This document shows positions 22,206-34,717 of a stretch of 64,000 nt of DNA, in pieces. The translations under genes and the position numbers were made by a program. How positions within the stretch are numbered: position 1 is the first letter of the stretch; each line of letters begins with the position of its first letter. This DNA is from Bidens hawaiensis (taxonomy: Eukaryota > Streptophyta > Magnoliopsida > Asterales > Asteraceae): the NCBI GenBank assembly GCA_021521415.1, contig JAIQDT010009193.1, positions 1 through 64,000 on the forward strand. Direction: 5' to 3'. The notes beneath the pieces are model-generated. The model worked only from the letters and a program-made list of their open reading frames with translations, searched no databases and was not told the origin of the DNA.

Positions 22206-23640
22206 TCAATTTAGCCAAAGGTGCTTGTTTAGGCATGGAAAGTCCAACTTTTCTTGCTCTCTCAAGAATCTTAGCAACTCTGATTGCTTAGCACTTGTAG
22301 GCCTTTGCCTTTCTTTGTAATCCGAGAGATGCAGTGCTTCAATCATAGTTAGTTGCCATAGATTGAACTTTCTGAAGTCAATTTTGGAGAAGATCTTCAC
22401 AATCTTTCCATTTTCCATCATAACATTCAGATGTTCAGTTATGGAATCATAAAATACTCCACTTGGCATAACCTTGTGGTTAACTGAAGGATTTTTGGCT
22501 TTTACCACAGCCTTGACAAGAGGTTTATCAATCTTCAAGTACATCTGCTTAGGTTGTTCTTGAGTAGTTACAGACAACTTCCTTTTCTTGGTGCTGTTCT
22601 GTTTTGAGACTAAGGAAGTTGTCTTTTTACAGATTTCCTTTACTTTGGATTTTCTCTTCATTGTCATCTTTGATAGATCAACCATCTTTTTGGATATTCC
22701 CTTGTTCTTTCCATCTAGAGACTGGGCAGCTTCTTTCTTCTTGTTCAACTGTAGCCCTTTCATTTTATTGAAGTTGCTCAAAATCTCTTTTCTTGTCATA
22801 ACTTTGACTGAGTCGAAGGGAATTCCATTTTTCACTAAAAATTTTGGTTTTTCACCATACTTGCACAAGAGCTTTTGAACTTCCATTTCTTGTTTCAAAT
22901 CATCTTTCAATTTCAAATCTTTCACTTCATTGTCTTGAAGAATCTTTTCTTCACTCAGTGTTTTTGAAATTTTATCAATAACAGTGTCTAGTTTCTCTTT
23001 CACTTCTGTCTCTGGTTCTTCTTGTTTAATCAACTTGAGTAGAGATACTAGCACACCATTTGGAATTTCTTCATCATTTAAATAGTTTCCAATCAATTCT
23101 TGTAGGACTTCCTTCTTATCTTCATAGTTTGATTCATCCCTTACCCTTTTATTGTCTTCAAACTGCTTCATAAAATCTCTTGATCTTCAAACTCTTTGTC
23201 AGTTAGCCTTTGAATTAGAAGTTCTCTGTCTAAATTTCTGTCATTCTTTGCATATAGACTCTTTTGGCTTCTAATTCATATTCATCCATATCTGAGTTCA
23301 TTGTATTCTCTTGAAGAATGAAGGTCTGAATTTTATCATCCTCTTGAGCAATTTCTTTCCGTTTTAATTTCTTTATTTCCTCAAGATCTTTCTTTTCATC
23401 TTCTGGAACATTGTCAGCTTCATCATCTGAGTTGTTCTTTTCATAAATTGAGAGAAGCTTCAACGAATTCTCCCCCTGATTCAGTGATTTCTCCCCCTAT
23501 TTTAGGGCAGCTGAGATCTTCTCAACCTCAACTATTAGGGTTTGAACTCGTTGCAATGTTTTTTTCAGTTCTTCAGAAAGATGATGTTTTGTTGGAGCTT
23601 GGAGTTGGATCCATTGCTGATTCTCTGTTAAGTGATGAAC
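22206..23640 (-). pseudogene. ORF3 of Copia B (envelope-position protein), broken
   Basis: Two frames are open. 23463-23230 is acidic and charged (KNNSDDEADNVPEDEKK); 23171-22206 is 321 codons and Lys/Glu-rich, starting MKQFEDNKRVRDES. The second has a heptad-like Leu/Ile pattern (about residues 20-110), basic clusters (KKKEAAQ, MKRKSKVKEICKKT, STKKRKLS) and a C-terminal part with IDFRKFNLWQLTMIEAL. Weak coding signal continues upstream to about 23640. A stop after QRMTEI and a frame change separate the halves. It occupies the same position as ORF3 of Copia A but shares no obvious motif with it. No membrane segment or signal peptide is visible; the character suggests a nuclear or nucleic-acid-associated protein. 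Function unknown. Confidence 0.6.
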
Positions 23641-26600
23641 ACACAATTTTCAGTTAGATCTTTAAGTAAGTATATTCAAAAGACAAATAAAGATTAAGGC
23701 ATAAAGAATATTTCGATTCAAACCGTTATCTTGAATAATATTGAAATCTGCACAAAACAGAAATGTAAGTTCTTCTTGAAATGTGAAACTTCAATATTGA
23801 CCAACATATGCAAGTCTCCTTTTAATGAGAGTTAAGACAAATGTAAAGTACATATCTACAATATTGAAAGAAAAGTTATAGATAAAGTTCTTTTGATTCT
23901 ACCCTTTCCTTTTACATGCCAGATAAAGTGAGAAACTTAAAAAGTGTTTTGTCTTTTAGCTCAAAAATTCCTTATCTACTTAAGGAATGGTTGCTTTGGA
24001 ATATGTCCAGAAATGGTAAAGTATTTAAAGTTAAAGTAATTTTGAAATGAATTTAAGTAAAATGAAGAAGGCTTACCTGAGATACTAGATTTCTTGAGAA
24101 CTTCATCACAAGATAAATAATCAAGTATAAACATCAAATAAACATCCTTACTAGGAATCAATCAAGACACCCATATAGATTTCTCAATTTCAAATTAAAA
24201 CTTATCTAGCATAAACCCTAATAAGAATCATAATCAATTTTATCATACTAAATAACATATTCAATCAAGCATACTTGAAAACATAATGTGCCCGAGCAAC
24301 CATTCAAGAGAATAGTGTGCCCGAACACCTTTCTAATGCAAAGTATACCCGAATAACCTTCATATAGTACAAAGTGTGCCCGGAAAATGACTTCTAGCAG
24401 ACAGTGTACTCGGAAAGTTAAGTTTTGAAATTACCAAGTATATTGAGGGAACAAAAGTGTACCCGAAATATAAAGTGTGCCCGGAAAACAAAGTTTGCCC
24501 GAAAACACTTGTAATTTCAAAGAAATCATAAACACACATATCACAGAGCATGCTCGGAATGAAATTAAAACACATAAACATTTAAGTATGCTATAGTCTA
24601 AAATTTCAAAGAGCTTGCCCGAAAATCCTATGTTAGCACTAAGCTTGCTAGGATAAACACATTCAATCATCAGGTATGCCCTTAATCGAGGGAATTTCAA
24701 CATGTCAAACCATACCCGAAAATGACAAACTTAAATAATAATATCTAAGTGTGCCTGGAAAGATTAACAAACCTTTCCTAACAGCATATTCACATAAATC
24801 ACAAAGCTTACTCAGTGTACTAACTTAAGTTCACAAAGTTTGCTTGAACTCACAATCAGCATATAAAATGCAAAGCTTACCCAAAACAAGAATATCTTGT
24901 TAAAAACTAGCTATACCACATAATCATCTCAAGACTTCAAGCTTGCTCGGGAAATGAGTACAACAGTGTACTCTACCCGGAAAGTGTAAACACTTCAAAG
25001 CATGCCCGAAAATCATAAACTTAGTCAAAAATGACTAAGCTTGCCCGGAAAGGTCATAAATCATCATACCTTACCCGAAGTAACATATTCAAACATATTC
25101 AGTGTTTTGTGCCCGGAAAGGTTATAAAACATCAAACCTTACCCGAACATACATATTCAGCCAATTAAAGGCAAAATGCAACACTTTTTGACTTAAACCA
25201 CTTGTCAAAATATATTTTTCATTAAAGATCATAGTTTAAGAGCAAATGGTGCATTTAGAGATCAAATTCCAGTTATATTTCTCTTCAAAACAATTTCTTC
25301 CATTTTCTGAAAAGATCTCAATAATGGGATCATATTGACTAAGTAGCTTTCTCAATACTTCATTCTCAGCATTATTATGACAACATAGATAGGTTAACAG
25401 CAGGTATAAACTTAGCATGAATTTCATTTCTTTGGTGATATTATTAAGGTTCAATTTAAGCATAATGCATTAATGGTCAACACTGTGCTATGATGCCTCA
25501 TATCTCTTCTCAAAGCTTATTTGGCTTTCCCCATATCACCCCAATTTGACTCCAACCTCCTGTATTTGGTCAAAATTTGTTTTTGTATGACAGAACTTAT
25601 TGGATCTTTTTGTATTTTTTTTTTATTTTGAGATTCAAACATATATAGAGGTTGAACGTTGGACTTACTATTAATAACATGCCTTTCATTCAAGATGAGA
25701 CTGATTTTGTCAACATCTTTGTAGTTCTTAGTTGTAACCCTCTTGTTTGATAAAATATTTAAAACACTTATCAACTTGTGGTTGATTTATTCATTCTTCC
25801 CCTTGTTTTTGATATTTTCTCAAAATTTTCTAACACATGTTCTTTGTCATATTTAAAGATGCTTCATTTTTGGTTGACCAAATAACAACAGGCTCGTGTA
25901 TGACTGGGTAATCACTTTTCTGCCTATCATTCGAAGAGATTTATCTTGAGACATGCAAAGACAACTATGTATCTCCACATAAAGATTAGCATATTCATTA
26001 TGTTTATATCACCTTATATTTTACATCATCATGGGAAAGCAACCATACGTGTTAATGACTATACTATGGTCCTTTTAGCCTATTAAATCCATATGATTGG
26101 CTAAGCAGTCAATGTACTATCATTTCCCATATAAAAACAGTTAAATATTCAATCACCCCAATATCTATTTATTGTCAGGTTAATGGCTATCCTGTTTGAC
26201 CAACAGTGGTCAACAGGACCAAACATACATGTGAATATATGTCCTTTCAAAGTCAGAGCTATTGACATAGTTTTAAGTGATGGAATAAGAAACAAGTCAT
26301 AATTGCCGCAAATGCATTCAGTTTTCAGGTCAATGGCTATCCTTTGAATCTGTAGAGATTTAAGGACCAAACATGCACAAGTTCATGTCCTTCCAACTGG
26401 ACAAATGACATAATTTTCAGCAAAAACAACTTCTTGAGACTTCTCTTTAAAAATCCTTCTTTTAAGCTTATTTTAAAGCTTGAACTGAATAATCTTATCA
26501 TATATCTTCACCATTAACAACATGCTCATGTTTTGATCAAAATAGAGTATTTATGTAAAATTCATTGGAAAATCTTCATTTCATCATTTAATTTTAACAT

Positions 26601-27043
26601 AAAACACATTTTGACACAAACAGTTGTAACATATTCAAATCTTAATCAAACATGAAATCATCAAGACAAGTAAACAGTACTAACAATCAAATTCCAACTT
26701 ATCTTAATAACATCAGAAGATCAGATAAAGCACATATTCAAGCAATTAAGCAATGATATCAGATAAGCTTACATCAACAAGTAATTCATAACAAGAACAT
26801 TTATCCTGACATCACAAATGCACATTAACTGATAAACATGCAAACATATAAATCCATTCAATCATGTCAAATTTTTCACACATAATCAGTCAAATCACAT
26901 AACAGTTAACATATTTAGTAGCATACTCAAGTAACATAATTAAGCAACATAATCAAGCATATTCACTAAACATTCATATGTGTAATCTCTAACAACATAA
27001 TCAGTTAACACAGAGAGACACACAGCTAGGCACACATCCTTAA
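23641..27043 (-). other. Spacer between pol and ORF3 in Copia B
   Basis: Non-coding. 24280-25150 holds about 25 GCCCGGAAA / TACCCGAA-type words, the same word family as in the B LTR. 25520-26420 is collinear with the Copia A spacer, and contains AGGACCAAACAT..ATGTCCTT hairpins at about 26215-26246 and 26362-26392. 26500-27040 is AT-rich and rich in CATAATCA / ACATATTCA phrases. Confidence 0.6.
24280..25150 (-). repeat. CCGGGCA word array upstream of ORF3 in Copia B
   Basis: On the plus strand the words read GTGCCCGGAAA, ATGCCCGAAAA, GCTTGCCCGG, ACCTTACCCGAA and similar, spaced roughly 20-60 bp. The same words fill U3 of both B LTRs. The array ends about 0.6-0.8 kb upstream of the ORF3 frame. 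Confidence 0.75.
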
Positions 27044-30000
27044 TCAGATTTCATCAGAGTTGATCATTCCCAGGGCTTTCAGAAGAAAGTTAAACCTGGT
27101 TCTATCAAGTGGTTTGGTGAATAGGTCAGCCAAATTGTCACTTGTATCAACTCTTTGCATTTCAATCAAACCTTTTTCACTGCAATCTCTGATGAAGTGA
27201 TGTCTGATTTCAATGTGCTTAGTTTTAGAATGTTGAACTGGATTCTTAATAGTAAAATATGCAGCAGTATTGTCAATAAGAATAGGGGTGTTCAGAAAAT
27301 TCAAACCATAGTCCAACAACTGATTTTGAATCCATAGAACTTGTGCACAGCAGGCAGATGCAGCAACATATTCAGCTTCAGCAGTAGAGATTGAGACTGT
27401 AGTCTGCTTTTTGCATTGCCATGACACTAGCCTTTCACCCAAAAATTGACATCCTCCTGAGGTTGATTTTCTGCCCATGTTGCAGCCATCATAGTCACTG
27501 TCAGTGTAGGCAATTAGATCAAAAGATTGGTTCTTTGGATACCAAATCCCTAAGTCTGGTCTTCCTTTCAAATATCTTAATATTCTTTTAACAGCATTCA
27601 TGTGGGAGACTTTTGGACTTGATTGGAATCTTGCACACACACATACAGCAAACATGATATCTGGTCTTGTTGCATCAGATACATCAGAGATCCAATTTTG
27701 GCTCTATATTCATGTTCATCCACAGGCTCCCCCTTTCATCAGCAATCATCTTTTCTTTGGTGTCCATTGGAGTTGAAGCAGTCTTGTACTCATGACAGTT
27801 GAACTGGTTCAAGATGTCCTGCACATATTTGTTTTGGTGAATGAAGATCCCTTCAGCTTTCTGTTAAACTTGCAATCCAAGAAAGAAGTTCATTTCTCCC
27901 ATAGAACTCATGCTGTATTTGGACTTCATTACCCCTTCAAACTCCATGCACATTTGTTCATTTGTAGATCCAAAGATGATGTCATCCACATACACTTGTA
28001 ACATAAGCAAGTCTGATCCCTTTATTTTGTAGAAGAGTGTCTTGTCAATGGCTCCTCTTTTGAAACCATTTTCAAGAAGATGATTTGACAGCTCATCATA
28101 CCATGCTCTAGGGGCCTGATGCAATCCATAAAGGGCTTTGTTTAGCTTATACACCCTGTTTGGTTACATTGGATCCTCAAAACCTGGAGGTTGAGCTACA
28201 TACACCTCTTTATCAATCTTTCCATTAAGAAATGCAGACTTAACATCAAGCTGGAACACTCTAATGTTCTTTGAGGCAGCATATGCAAGAAAAATCCTGA
28301 TAGCTTCAAGTCTTGCAACAGGAGCAAAGACTTCCTGAAATATTCCTTCTTCTTGAAGACATCCCAGTGCTACAAGTCTAGCTTTGTTTTTAATCACCAA
28401 ACCCCTTTCATCCCTTTTGTTTCTAAAAACCCATTTGGTTCCTATTGCATATCTGTCTATTGGCCTATCAATAAGATCCCACACATGTAGGTCTCTGAAC
28501 TGTGCCAGTTCCTCTTGCATTGCTTCCACCCAACTATTGTCTTTTAGTGCTTGAGCAATGTTCTTTGTCTCTATTTGGGATAGAAAGCAGGAGTAAAGAC
28601 AGATGTTTGCAATTTCAGAATGACTTCTTGTAACTCTTTCATACAAATCACCAATGATGTTTTCAGAAGGATGATTCTTTTCCACATAAGGAGTTTGTGT
28701 AATCATATTTGTAGACAAATTTGTGTCAAGATTTGTTTCATTGAGCTCTGGTTCTTCAATGATCAAATCAGCTTCTGCATCATGAAATTCTGGTGCTTCA
28801 TCATTATGTTTTCCTGAAGTAGATGCACCATTGTTTTCTAAGTTCAATCTTTGAAATGGATCTTGAAATCTTGCTGTAGATGCAGCTTCTTCTCCACTTG
28901 CTTGGTTGCTTGTGTCACCCTCATTCTGAACTTGATCATTTTGTGCATCTTGATTGTCTTGATTGTTCTCAGTATGATCATGTTCAACATTGTGATCGTT
29001 TTCTTGATCAGGTTCACCAATATCACATAAGGAATTCTTCACAAAAGTATACTCCTTTTCTTTTCTAGCAACCTTTTTCCATAATTCTTCCAAGTCCAAT
29101 GATTTCTTCTTTTTCTCTTCAATTTCACTGGTCTTGTAGAAAGATTCATCAAAGTCTTCAGGATAAATCTTGAAAGACCTTATTAACTTTTCATGATCAA
29201 ACAGCCATGATGCATCATCAACTGTATTTAATTGATTCTCATTAAAGATAATATCATATGATTCTATAACACTCAAGTGGTCTTTCACATAAACTCTGTA
29301 AGCCTTTGAGTGTGTAGAATATCCAACAATGAAACAATCCAGGGACTTTGTTTGAAACTTGTTCAAATAGTCTCTTGTGTTCAATAGAAAACATTTGCAT
29401 CCAAAGGGCTTGAAAAACTTAATGTAAGGCTTTTTGTTGTGAAATATTTCATATGGAGTTTTGTTATGCCTTTTGTTGACAAATACCCTGTTCTGAACAT
29501 AGCAGGCTGTATTTATGGCTTCAGCCCAAAAAGTGATAGGCAATTTTGCATCAGCTAACATGGTTCTTGCAGCTTCAATCAAGGTTCTATTTCTTCTTTC
29601 TGCTACACCGTTTTGTTCAGGAATTCTAGGAGCTAAGAATTGTTGTAGTATACCCTTTTCTGCACAGAATTCTTGCATAACTCCATTCTTGAAGTCAGTG
29701 CAATTGTCACTTCTCATCATCTAGACTTTCTTATTCAACTTGTTCTCAATCATTGTTACACAACCTTTAATCAACTCTGCAGTCTCATCCTTGGTACTTA
29801 GGAAATAAACCCAAGTGTATCTTGAATAGTCATCAATGATCACAAGACAATATCTTTTCTTCCCTATACTTGGTACACTTACAGGACCAAAAAGATCCAT
29901 GTGAAGTAATTCAAGTACTTGATCAATTGAGTTGATGAGTTTTGGCTTATGAGTAGATTTGTGTTGTTTTCCTTTTTGGCATGAATTACAGTGATCTTCC

Positions 30001-30545
30001 AATTTGAATTCTCTTGTGGGTAAGCCTATGACATGCTCACCTTTAACAAGTCTGTTCATGTTCTTCAAGTTCACATGACACAGTTTCCTATGCCACAATT
30101 TTGACTCATTTTCAGTGGCTTTGGAAACAAAACATGCACCTCCTCTTGAAATTGCTTCTTTCATATTCAATTCATACAAGTTACCATTTCTTGGTGCCAT
30201 CATCATAATCATTTCAAGTGGAATCACAAACTCAGGTTTTAGAATGAAACAGTGTGAATCATCAAAACTGACTTTGTATCCCTTATCACACATTTGTGAT
30301 ATACTCAGCAGATTGTACTGAAGACCTTCAACATGAAATACATTATCAAATGAGACTTTCCCATTTGTTAAGATTACTTTTCCAACAATCTTTCCACCAT
30401 TCTCATCACTCCCAAAAGCTACTAGACCTTCATACTTTTCTTCATAATTGACAAGAGATCTCTTGTCACATGTCATGTGCCTAGAACATCCACTATCCAT
30501 GTACCATATGGCATTCAGAGGAGTGGACTGTTCCTGCACATACAA
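27044..30545 (-). pseudogene. Protease-integrase-RT-RNase H region of Copia B
   Basis: Four fragments lie in sense order. 30545-29721 has protease [15 protein letters not shown], the pre-integrase WHRKLCHVNLKNM, HCNSCQKGKQ and the first integrase Asp in LHMDLFGPV. After a TAG, 29720-28164 carries the rest of integrase (RSDN, altered to NCTDF after it; [12 protein letters not shown]), a long acidic linker and the RT start ([15 protein letters not shown]). 28154-27864 has the RT catalytic [11 protein letters not shown]. After a frame break, 27655-27044 is RNase H ([29 protein letters not shown]) and ends LLKALGMINSDEI. Stops in the integrase and between RT and RNase H make this copy inactive. 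Motifs match Copia A, but wording differs throughout. Confidence 0.9.
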
Positions 30546-30717
30546 AGAAAGTTTGATTAGTTGAATGATGAAGTGAAAACCTTATCAACTTGCAGCTCAT
30601 CAGATTCAGTTTCAGACACAGCTTGGGAAGTGAGTGTAGTTGGTTCCGGATCTTCATGAGTGATTTCTAGATTGTCTGAATTGTCTGTTTCATAACCACA
30701 CTCTTTTGGAGTTTTAA

Positions 30718-32753
30718 CTAGTGATGTTGAGTTCTGGTACTCAGCTGAGTCAGTGTCACACTCTTTATCACATAGTCCTTCTTTTCAGAGTAATCTCTTA
30801 CATCAGCAACTATCTCAACCTTAATCTCAGGCTTAGGTTTCCAAAGAAAACCTTGTGGTTCATATCCATACTTTAACAGAAACTTCTCATCGCCAGTGAG
30901 TTCTGTTGGTTTCCTTTTAGATACCACATGTCTTTTTGTATTCTCACTGCCTGATGATCTTTGAGAACTATCAGATTTGATAGACTGATTATCCCTTTTT
31001 GGGATTGTTCTCAATGGATGAGAGTCCTTCTTAACAGTTTTCACATGCTTCACTGGAGATTTAACCTTGTTAACAGGTTTGATCACATGTTTCTTGACTT
31101 TTAGTGAATGCCTTGGCTCTCTTTTTCTAGAACTTCCTCTGCACAATCCTTTCCCATACCCAAATATTTTTCATACTTCATTTTATAGGCCACAAAGTCT
31201 TGTCCATATTTTGTTTCATCTAGGACATGAAAAGGCTTGAATTTAAGTCTTTCATTACAGGAGTCTGTATGATGACCATATTCATCACACTTCTTGCACC
31301 AAACCTTTCCCTTGAATACTTCATGTTCTTTTGGATTCTTGAACCTTTCACTTGGTCTTGGTGAATCAACTCCAATTGTCTTTTTAGATTTTAAACAGTC
31401 AAAATCAATTGAGAAGGGAACAAATTCAGCTATCCTTATGTCACTTCTTTCCACTTTCCCTTTAACAAAAACAATTTCTCTTATACTTAAGGGTTCTTCC
31501 TCTATGCTTTCCCTTTGTCTTGATTTCCTTTTTTCATATTCCTCCATTGTTTCTACTTATCCAATGTCAAAGTATTCAACACTTGAGAAAATAGGGTAAA
31601 CAGGAATAAAATTTTCACATCCAACTGTTTCAACTTCTTTCAATTTTTTATCCTGTTTAATTCTTTCTAATAGAGCTTTGCTTGGAGGTCTCACTGCATT
31701 ATAACTTGGTTTTGATCCTTCATAGATATCAAACGACACATGTCCTCTCTTGGTTATTTCATTTTGTTTCTTCCTTCTTGATGTGACAGGTGGATACTTT
31801 GGAAGTTTGTCAATGGATTCTGGTTTCTTGAATCTTCTTCCTCTTTCAGCAGCTTTAATTTCCTTCTCAGTAATTTGATCACTTAAATCACTCAAGTCAT
31901 CTTGATTCAAGTCAATTGACTCAAGGTCATCTTCAGATACTTGAACTCCAATTGACTTTTCTTCTTTCAGTTCTTTCTTCACAACAAACTCTCCTTCTTC
32001 ACTCACCTCAACATTCTTATACAAATCCACAAGTTCTTCTTTATCTTGAAAGACATCTTTGAATTGTTGTAGATATGCATTTCTTTTCTCTTTATCAACT
32101 TTTGGCATAAAGTTGTTGTTGAATGGTGGTGGTACTGCTTTGTATTTGTCTTCTTTCTTGACTTGATTCAGAATTCCACAGATGTTTCCAGTGGATACCA
32201 AGTTCTTCAAGAATTCATTTTCAGTTTGTAGTTTTGTGTTCAGTACCTTTTCTTCTATAATCATTTTCTTCAACCCATCAATCTCAGTTGTAAATCTTTT
32301 CTGAGCTCTGTAACTGTTCATGCAGCTATCTTCCAAACTTTTCATCCTTTCTTCACTTATCAGTTCACTAGCTTCATATGCATTGATGATACTTTGTTTC
32401 TTAAAACACTCACTTTCCAGCTTGCCTACCTTCGTTTTCAAATCATTGATAAGTTCATTTAAATCAATAGTAGGAACAGAGTGTACCTGAGAAGTTGATC
32501 CAGTTTCTTTCTCTATTATGGCCATGAATGCTACATTTGCCCTCTTGATATCATCTGCAATGTCTTCTTCATGATTGCTCAAATCAAAGTTACCTTCATG
32601 TTGTGTAGTCACTGCCACATTTCCTTGATTTCTTGGTTGATTTTGGTTGACTGGAACAGTGTTGTTTGGAACATTTTGAACTGCTTGAAGGTTTTGATTG
32701 TTGTTCATTTGAAAACCTTGATTCTGTTGCATACTTTGATTAAGATTATTCAT
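30718..32753 (-). pseudogene. Gag-protease linker of Copia B: coiled coil and second zinc finger
   Basis: 32753-31557 begins with an Asn/Gln-rich stretch, then has a long charged helical region (SEERMKSLEDSC, EIDGLKKMIIEEK) likely to form a coiled coil, followed by acidic and basic parts. 31547-31101 contains a single zinc-binding motif CKKCDEYGHHTDSC. 31146-30718 is very basic (KVKKHVIKPVNKVK, KRHVVSKRKPT) and contains LLKYGYEPQGF. Stops or frame breaks separate the three parts. In SIRE elements this long linker sits between nucleocapsid and protease. The role is probably RNA binding or assembly (inference). Confidence 0.7.
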
Positions 32754-32834
32754 TTGAGGCTGAAAGTTGTTGAAGTTGGGATTGTAGTTGTTGTTGGGAT
32801 TGAAGTTGTTGTTGAAGTTTTGGTTGTTATTTCT

Positions 32835-34109
32835 TTAATGATTTTGCTGGTATTGCTGCTGACCTCTTGGTTGTTGATTCTGGAATTGATTCATCTGATA
32901 GTTCCTTGGCAGGTTGCATTCTCTTGCAAAATGTCCTGGCTGTTGGCAATTGTAGCAGATTGTCTTTGACTTGTCAAATCTAATCCTTTCATTAAGACCA
33001 GAAACCAGAGATCTATCAGTTCTATTATACAACCTCTTACTTCTCAATGCTAACATGGCAGCTTGCCACTTCAAATCCATGTCTTCCAAATCATCAGCAT
33101 CTATCTACTCAAGATCATCTTGCACTACACTTGTGTGGATTAAACTCTTTGCAACAAATGCATTATATGACTCAGTGAACATTGAAAGCAAAGCCTGTGT
33201 ATCACTGCTTTGACCATGTCCACCACCAGTGTGAGGAACATTCCCACTTGCCATAGAGGCAGAATCAGTGTCATCAATCAGTTGCACATTGAATCTTTGC
33301 TGATTTCCTTGATTACTTGTGCTAACACCAACAAATGATTTTGGAGTATAAGAATTGAGTTCAACAGGTTCTTCAATGATAGGAATCTGCTGTTGATTCT
33401 TGGTAGTCAAATTACCCATAGGTGCAATCAATGCATTTGAAACATTGAAGCATGGTCTTTCCTCCTTAATTATTTCATTTTCTATCATCTCTATTTCTGC
33501 AGCTTGAAGAAAACACACTACATCATCTACTTTTAGCTCATTGAAGTTGTGCTTTGTAAGAATGAACTTGCAGGCAGTATACCATTCCTTTGGCATAGAG
33601 TTCAGCAGCTTGGTGTTGAGATCAAAATCAGTCATGACATAGTCTGTGGTTCTGAGCTCATTCACAATTCCCAGAAACCTCTCTAGAATTGATTTCAACC
33701 TTTCTCCTTCTTTATACTTGAATCTTTCTAACTGCTGCTTCAATCTCTGCTTCTTGATGTTCTTGAGTTCAACATTTCCCTCAAACATTTCAAGTATTGC
33801 ATCATACATTGCCTTAGCATTGGGATGATGTGCAACCTTGGTGAGTATTTCCCAAGACAGACCTAGCTTCAACATAGCTAAAGCCTTGTCATCAACCTTT
33901 CTCATTCTTTCTCTTACAACAGCAGTTGCAACTGCATTTGCACCTTCTACAACTTCTCCTTGTGGACCATTCTTGATGGAGTTCCACATATCAACATCAT
34001 TGTAGCAAACGGTTGCTTCAAAAAAAACCTTCCATTTTGTGAAATTTTCCTGTCCATACAATCTAGGAATCTTGTTAGTAGACACCTCTTGTTCCTCGTA
34101 ACCAGACAT
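32835..34109 (-). pseudogene. Gag (capsid-nucleocapsid) of Copia B
   Basis: The ATG at 34109 starts MSGYEEQEVSTNKIPRLYG. The Copia-type gag core follows: NFTKWKVFFEATV, LKNIKKQRLKQQLERFKYKEGE, and LLNSMPKEWYT. A TAG ends it at about 33102-33104. Reading resumes in the same sense with DMDLKWQAAMLAL and a canonical zinc knuckle CYNCQQPGHFAREC (33089-32835), after which another stop occurs at 32834. Gag would package element RNA in cytoplasmic particles. The two stops mean no full-length product without readthrough. Confidence 0.88.
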
Positions 34110-34401
34110 TTTTGTGAAAATAAAAGTAATTTCTTAATAAAAATAGAGTTTCAAAAATATTCAGATCTGAGACTCGATTGTTCAGATCTGAGGTGTCTGG
34201 TTCGATAAGAACAAGATATAAATATAAAGATTAAAACTTTAAATAAAACAAGGAAGAGAAAACACCAAATGATTGTAGATCTGGTAGAAAAAATGAAGAA
34301 CAGAGCTGCTGACGTCACAAATCAATGGAACAGTGGTCTGCTTACGTCATTCTTCTTCAAATCTTTAATCAGCAACAATCTTTCTAAAATAGCAGTAATC
34401 A

Positions 34402-34413
34402 TCTCTGATACCA
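34402..34413 (-). other. Primer-binding site of Copia B
   Basis: The minus strand reads TGGTATCAGAGA two bases inside the LTR boundary at 34416. It is an initiator-Met-type site with the last base changed from the usual C. Confidence 0.85.
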
Positions 34414-34415
34414 CT

Positions 34416-34717
34416 TGTGAGGTCCCTCGATTTCAGCTGGATCTTACTTAATCATGTCATAACTCACACAGATTGATGTGTTGACAATGGAGTTAATGAC
34501 GGGTTGCTATATTTAGAAAGATATCTGTTTGTTAAAGGCGGAATCAATAACAAACATACGGTTGCTTAATAAGTATTCAATGATAGATAACACAAACAAG
34601 ATTCACTCAAAATATTTCCATTTATATAATATCAATCATACATAGTGGATAATCGATTTAGGGTTTCTTGAAGGTTTATCCGTACTAAGACAGCCGTCAC
34701 ACACAATATTGAGCACT
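34416..34717 (-). repeat. Extra partial LTR copy adjoining the 5' LTR of Copia B
   Basis: 34416-34710 (TGTGAGGTCCC..CACACAATATT) repeats 34718-35010 of the adjoining full LTR. It is followed by GAGCACT, which resembles the ACCACT that precedes the LTR at the primer-binding site. The R-U5 part of the 5' LTR is thus tandemly duplicated. Confidence 0.88.

Noticed and set aside
28620..29068. Plus-strand frames across the Copia B linker
   Set aside because: They are shadows of the minus-strand pol frame, which carries the recognised motifs.
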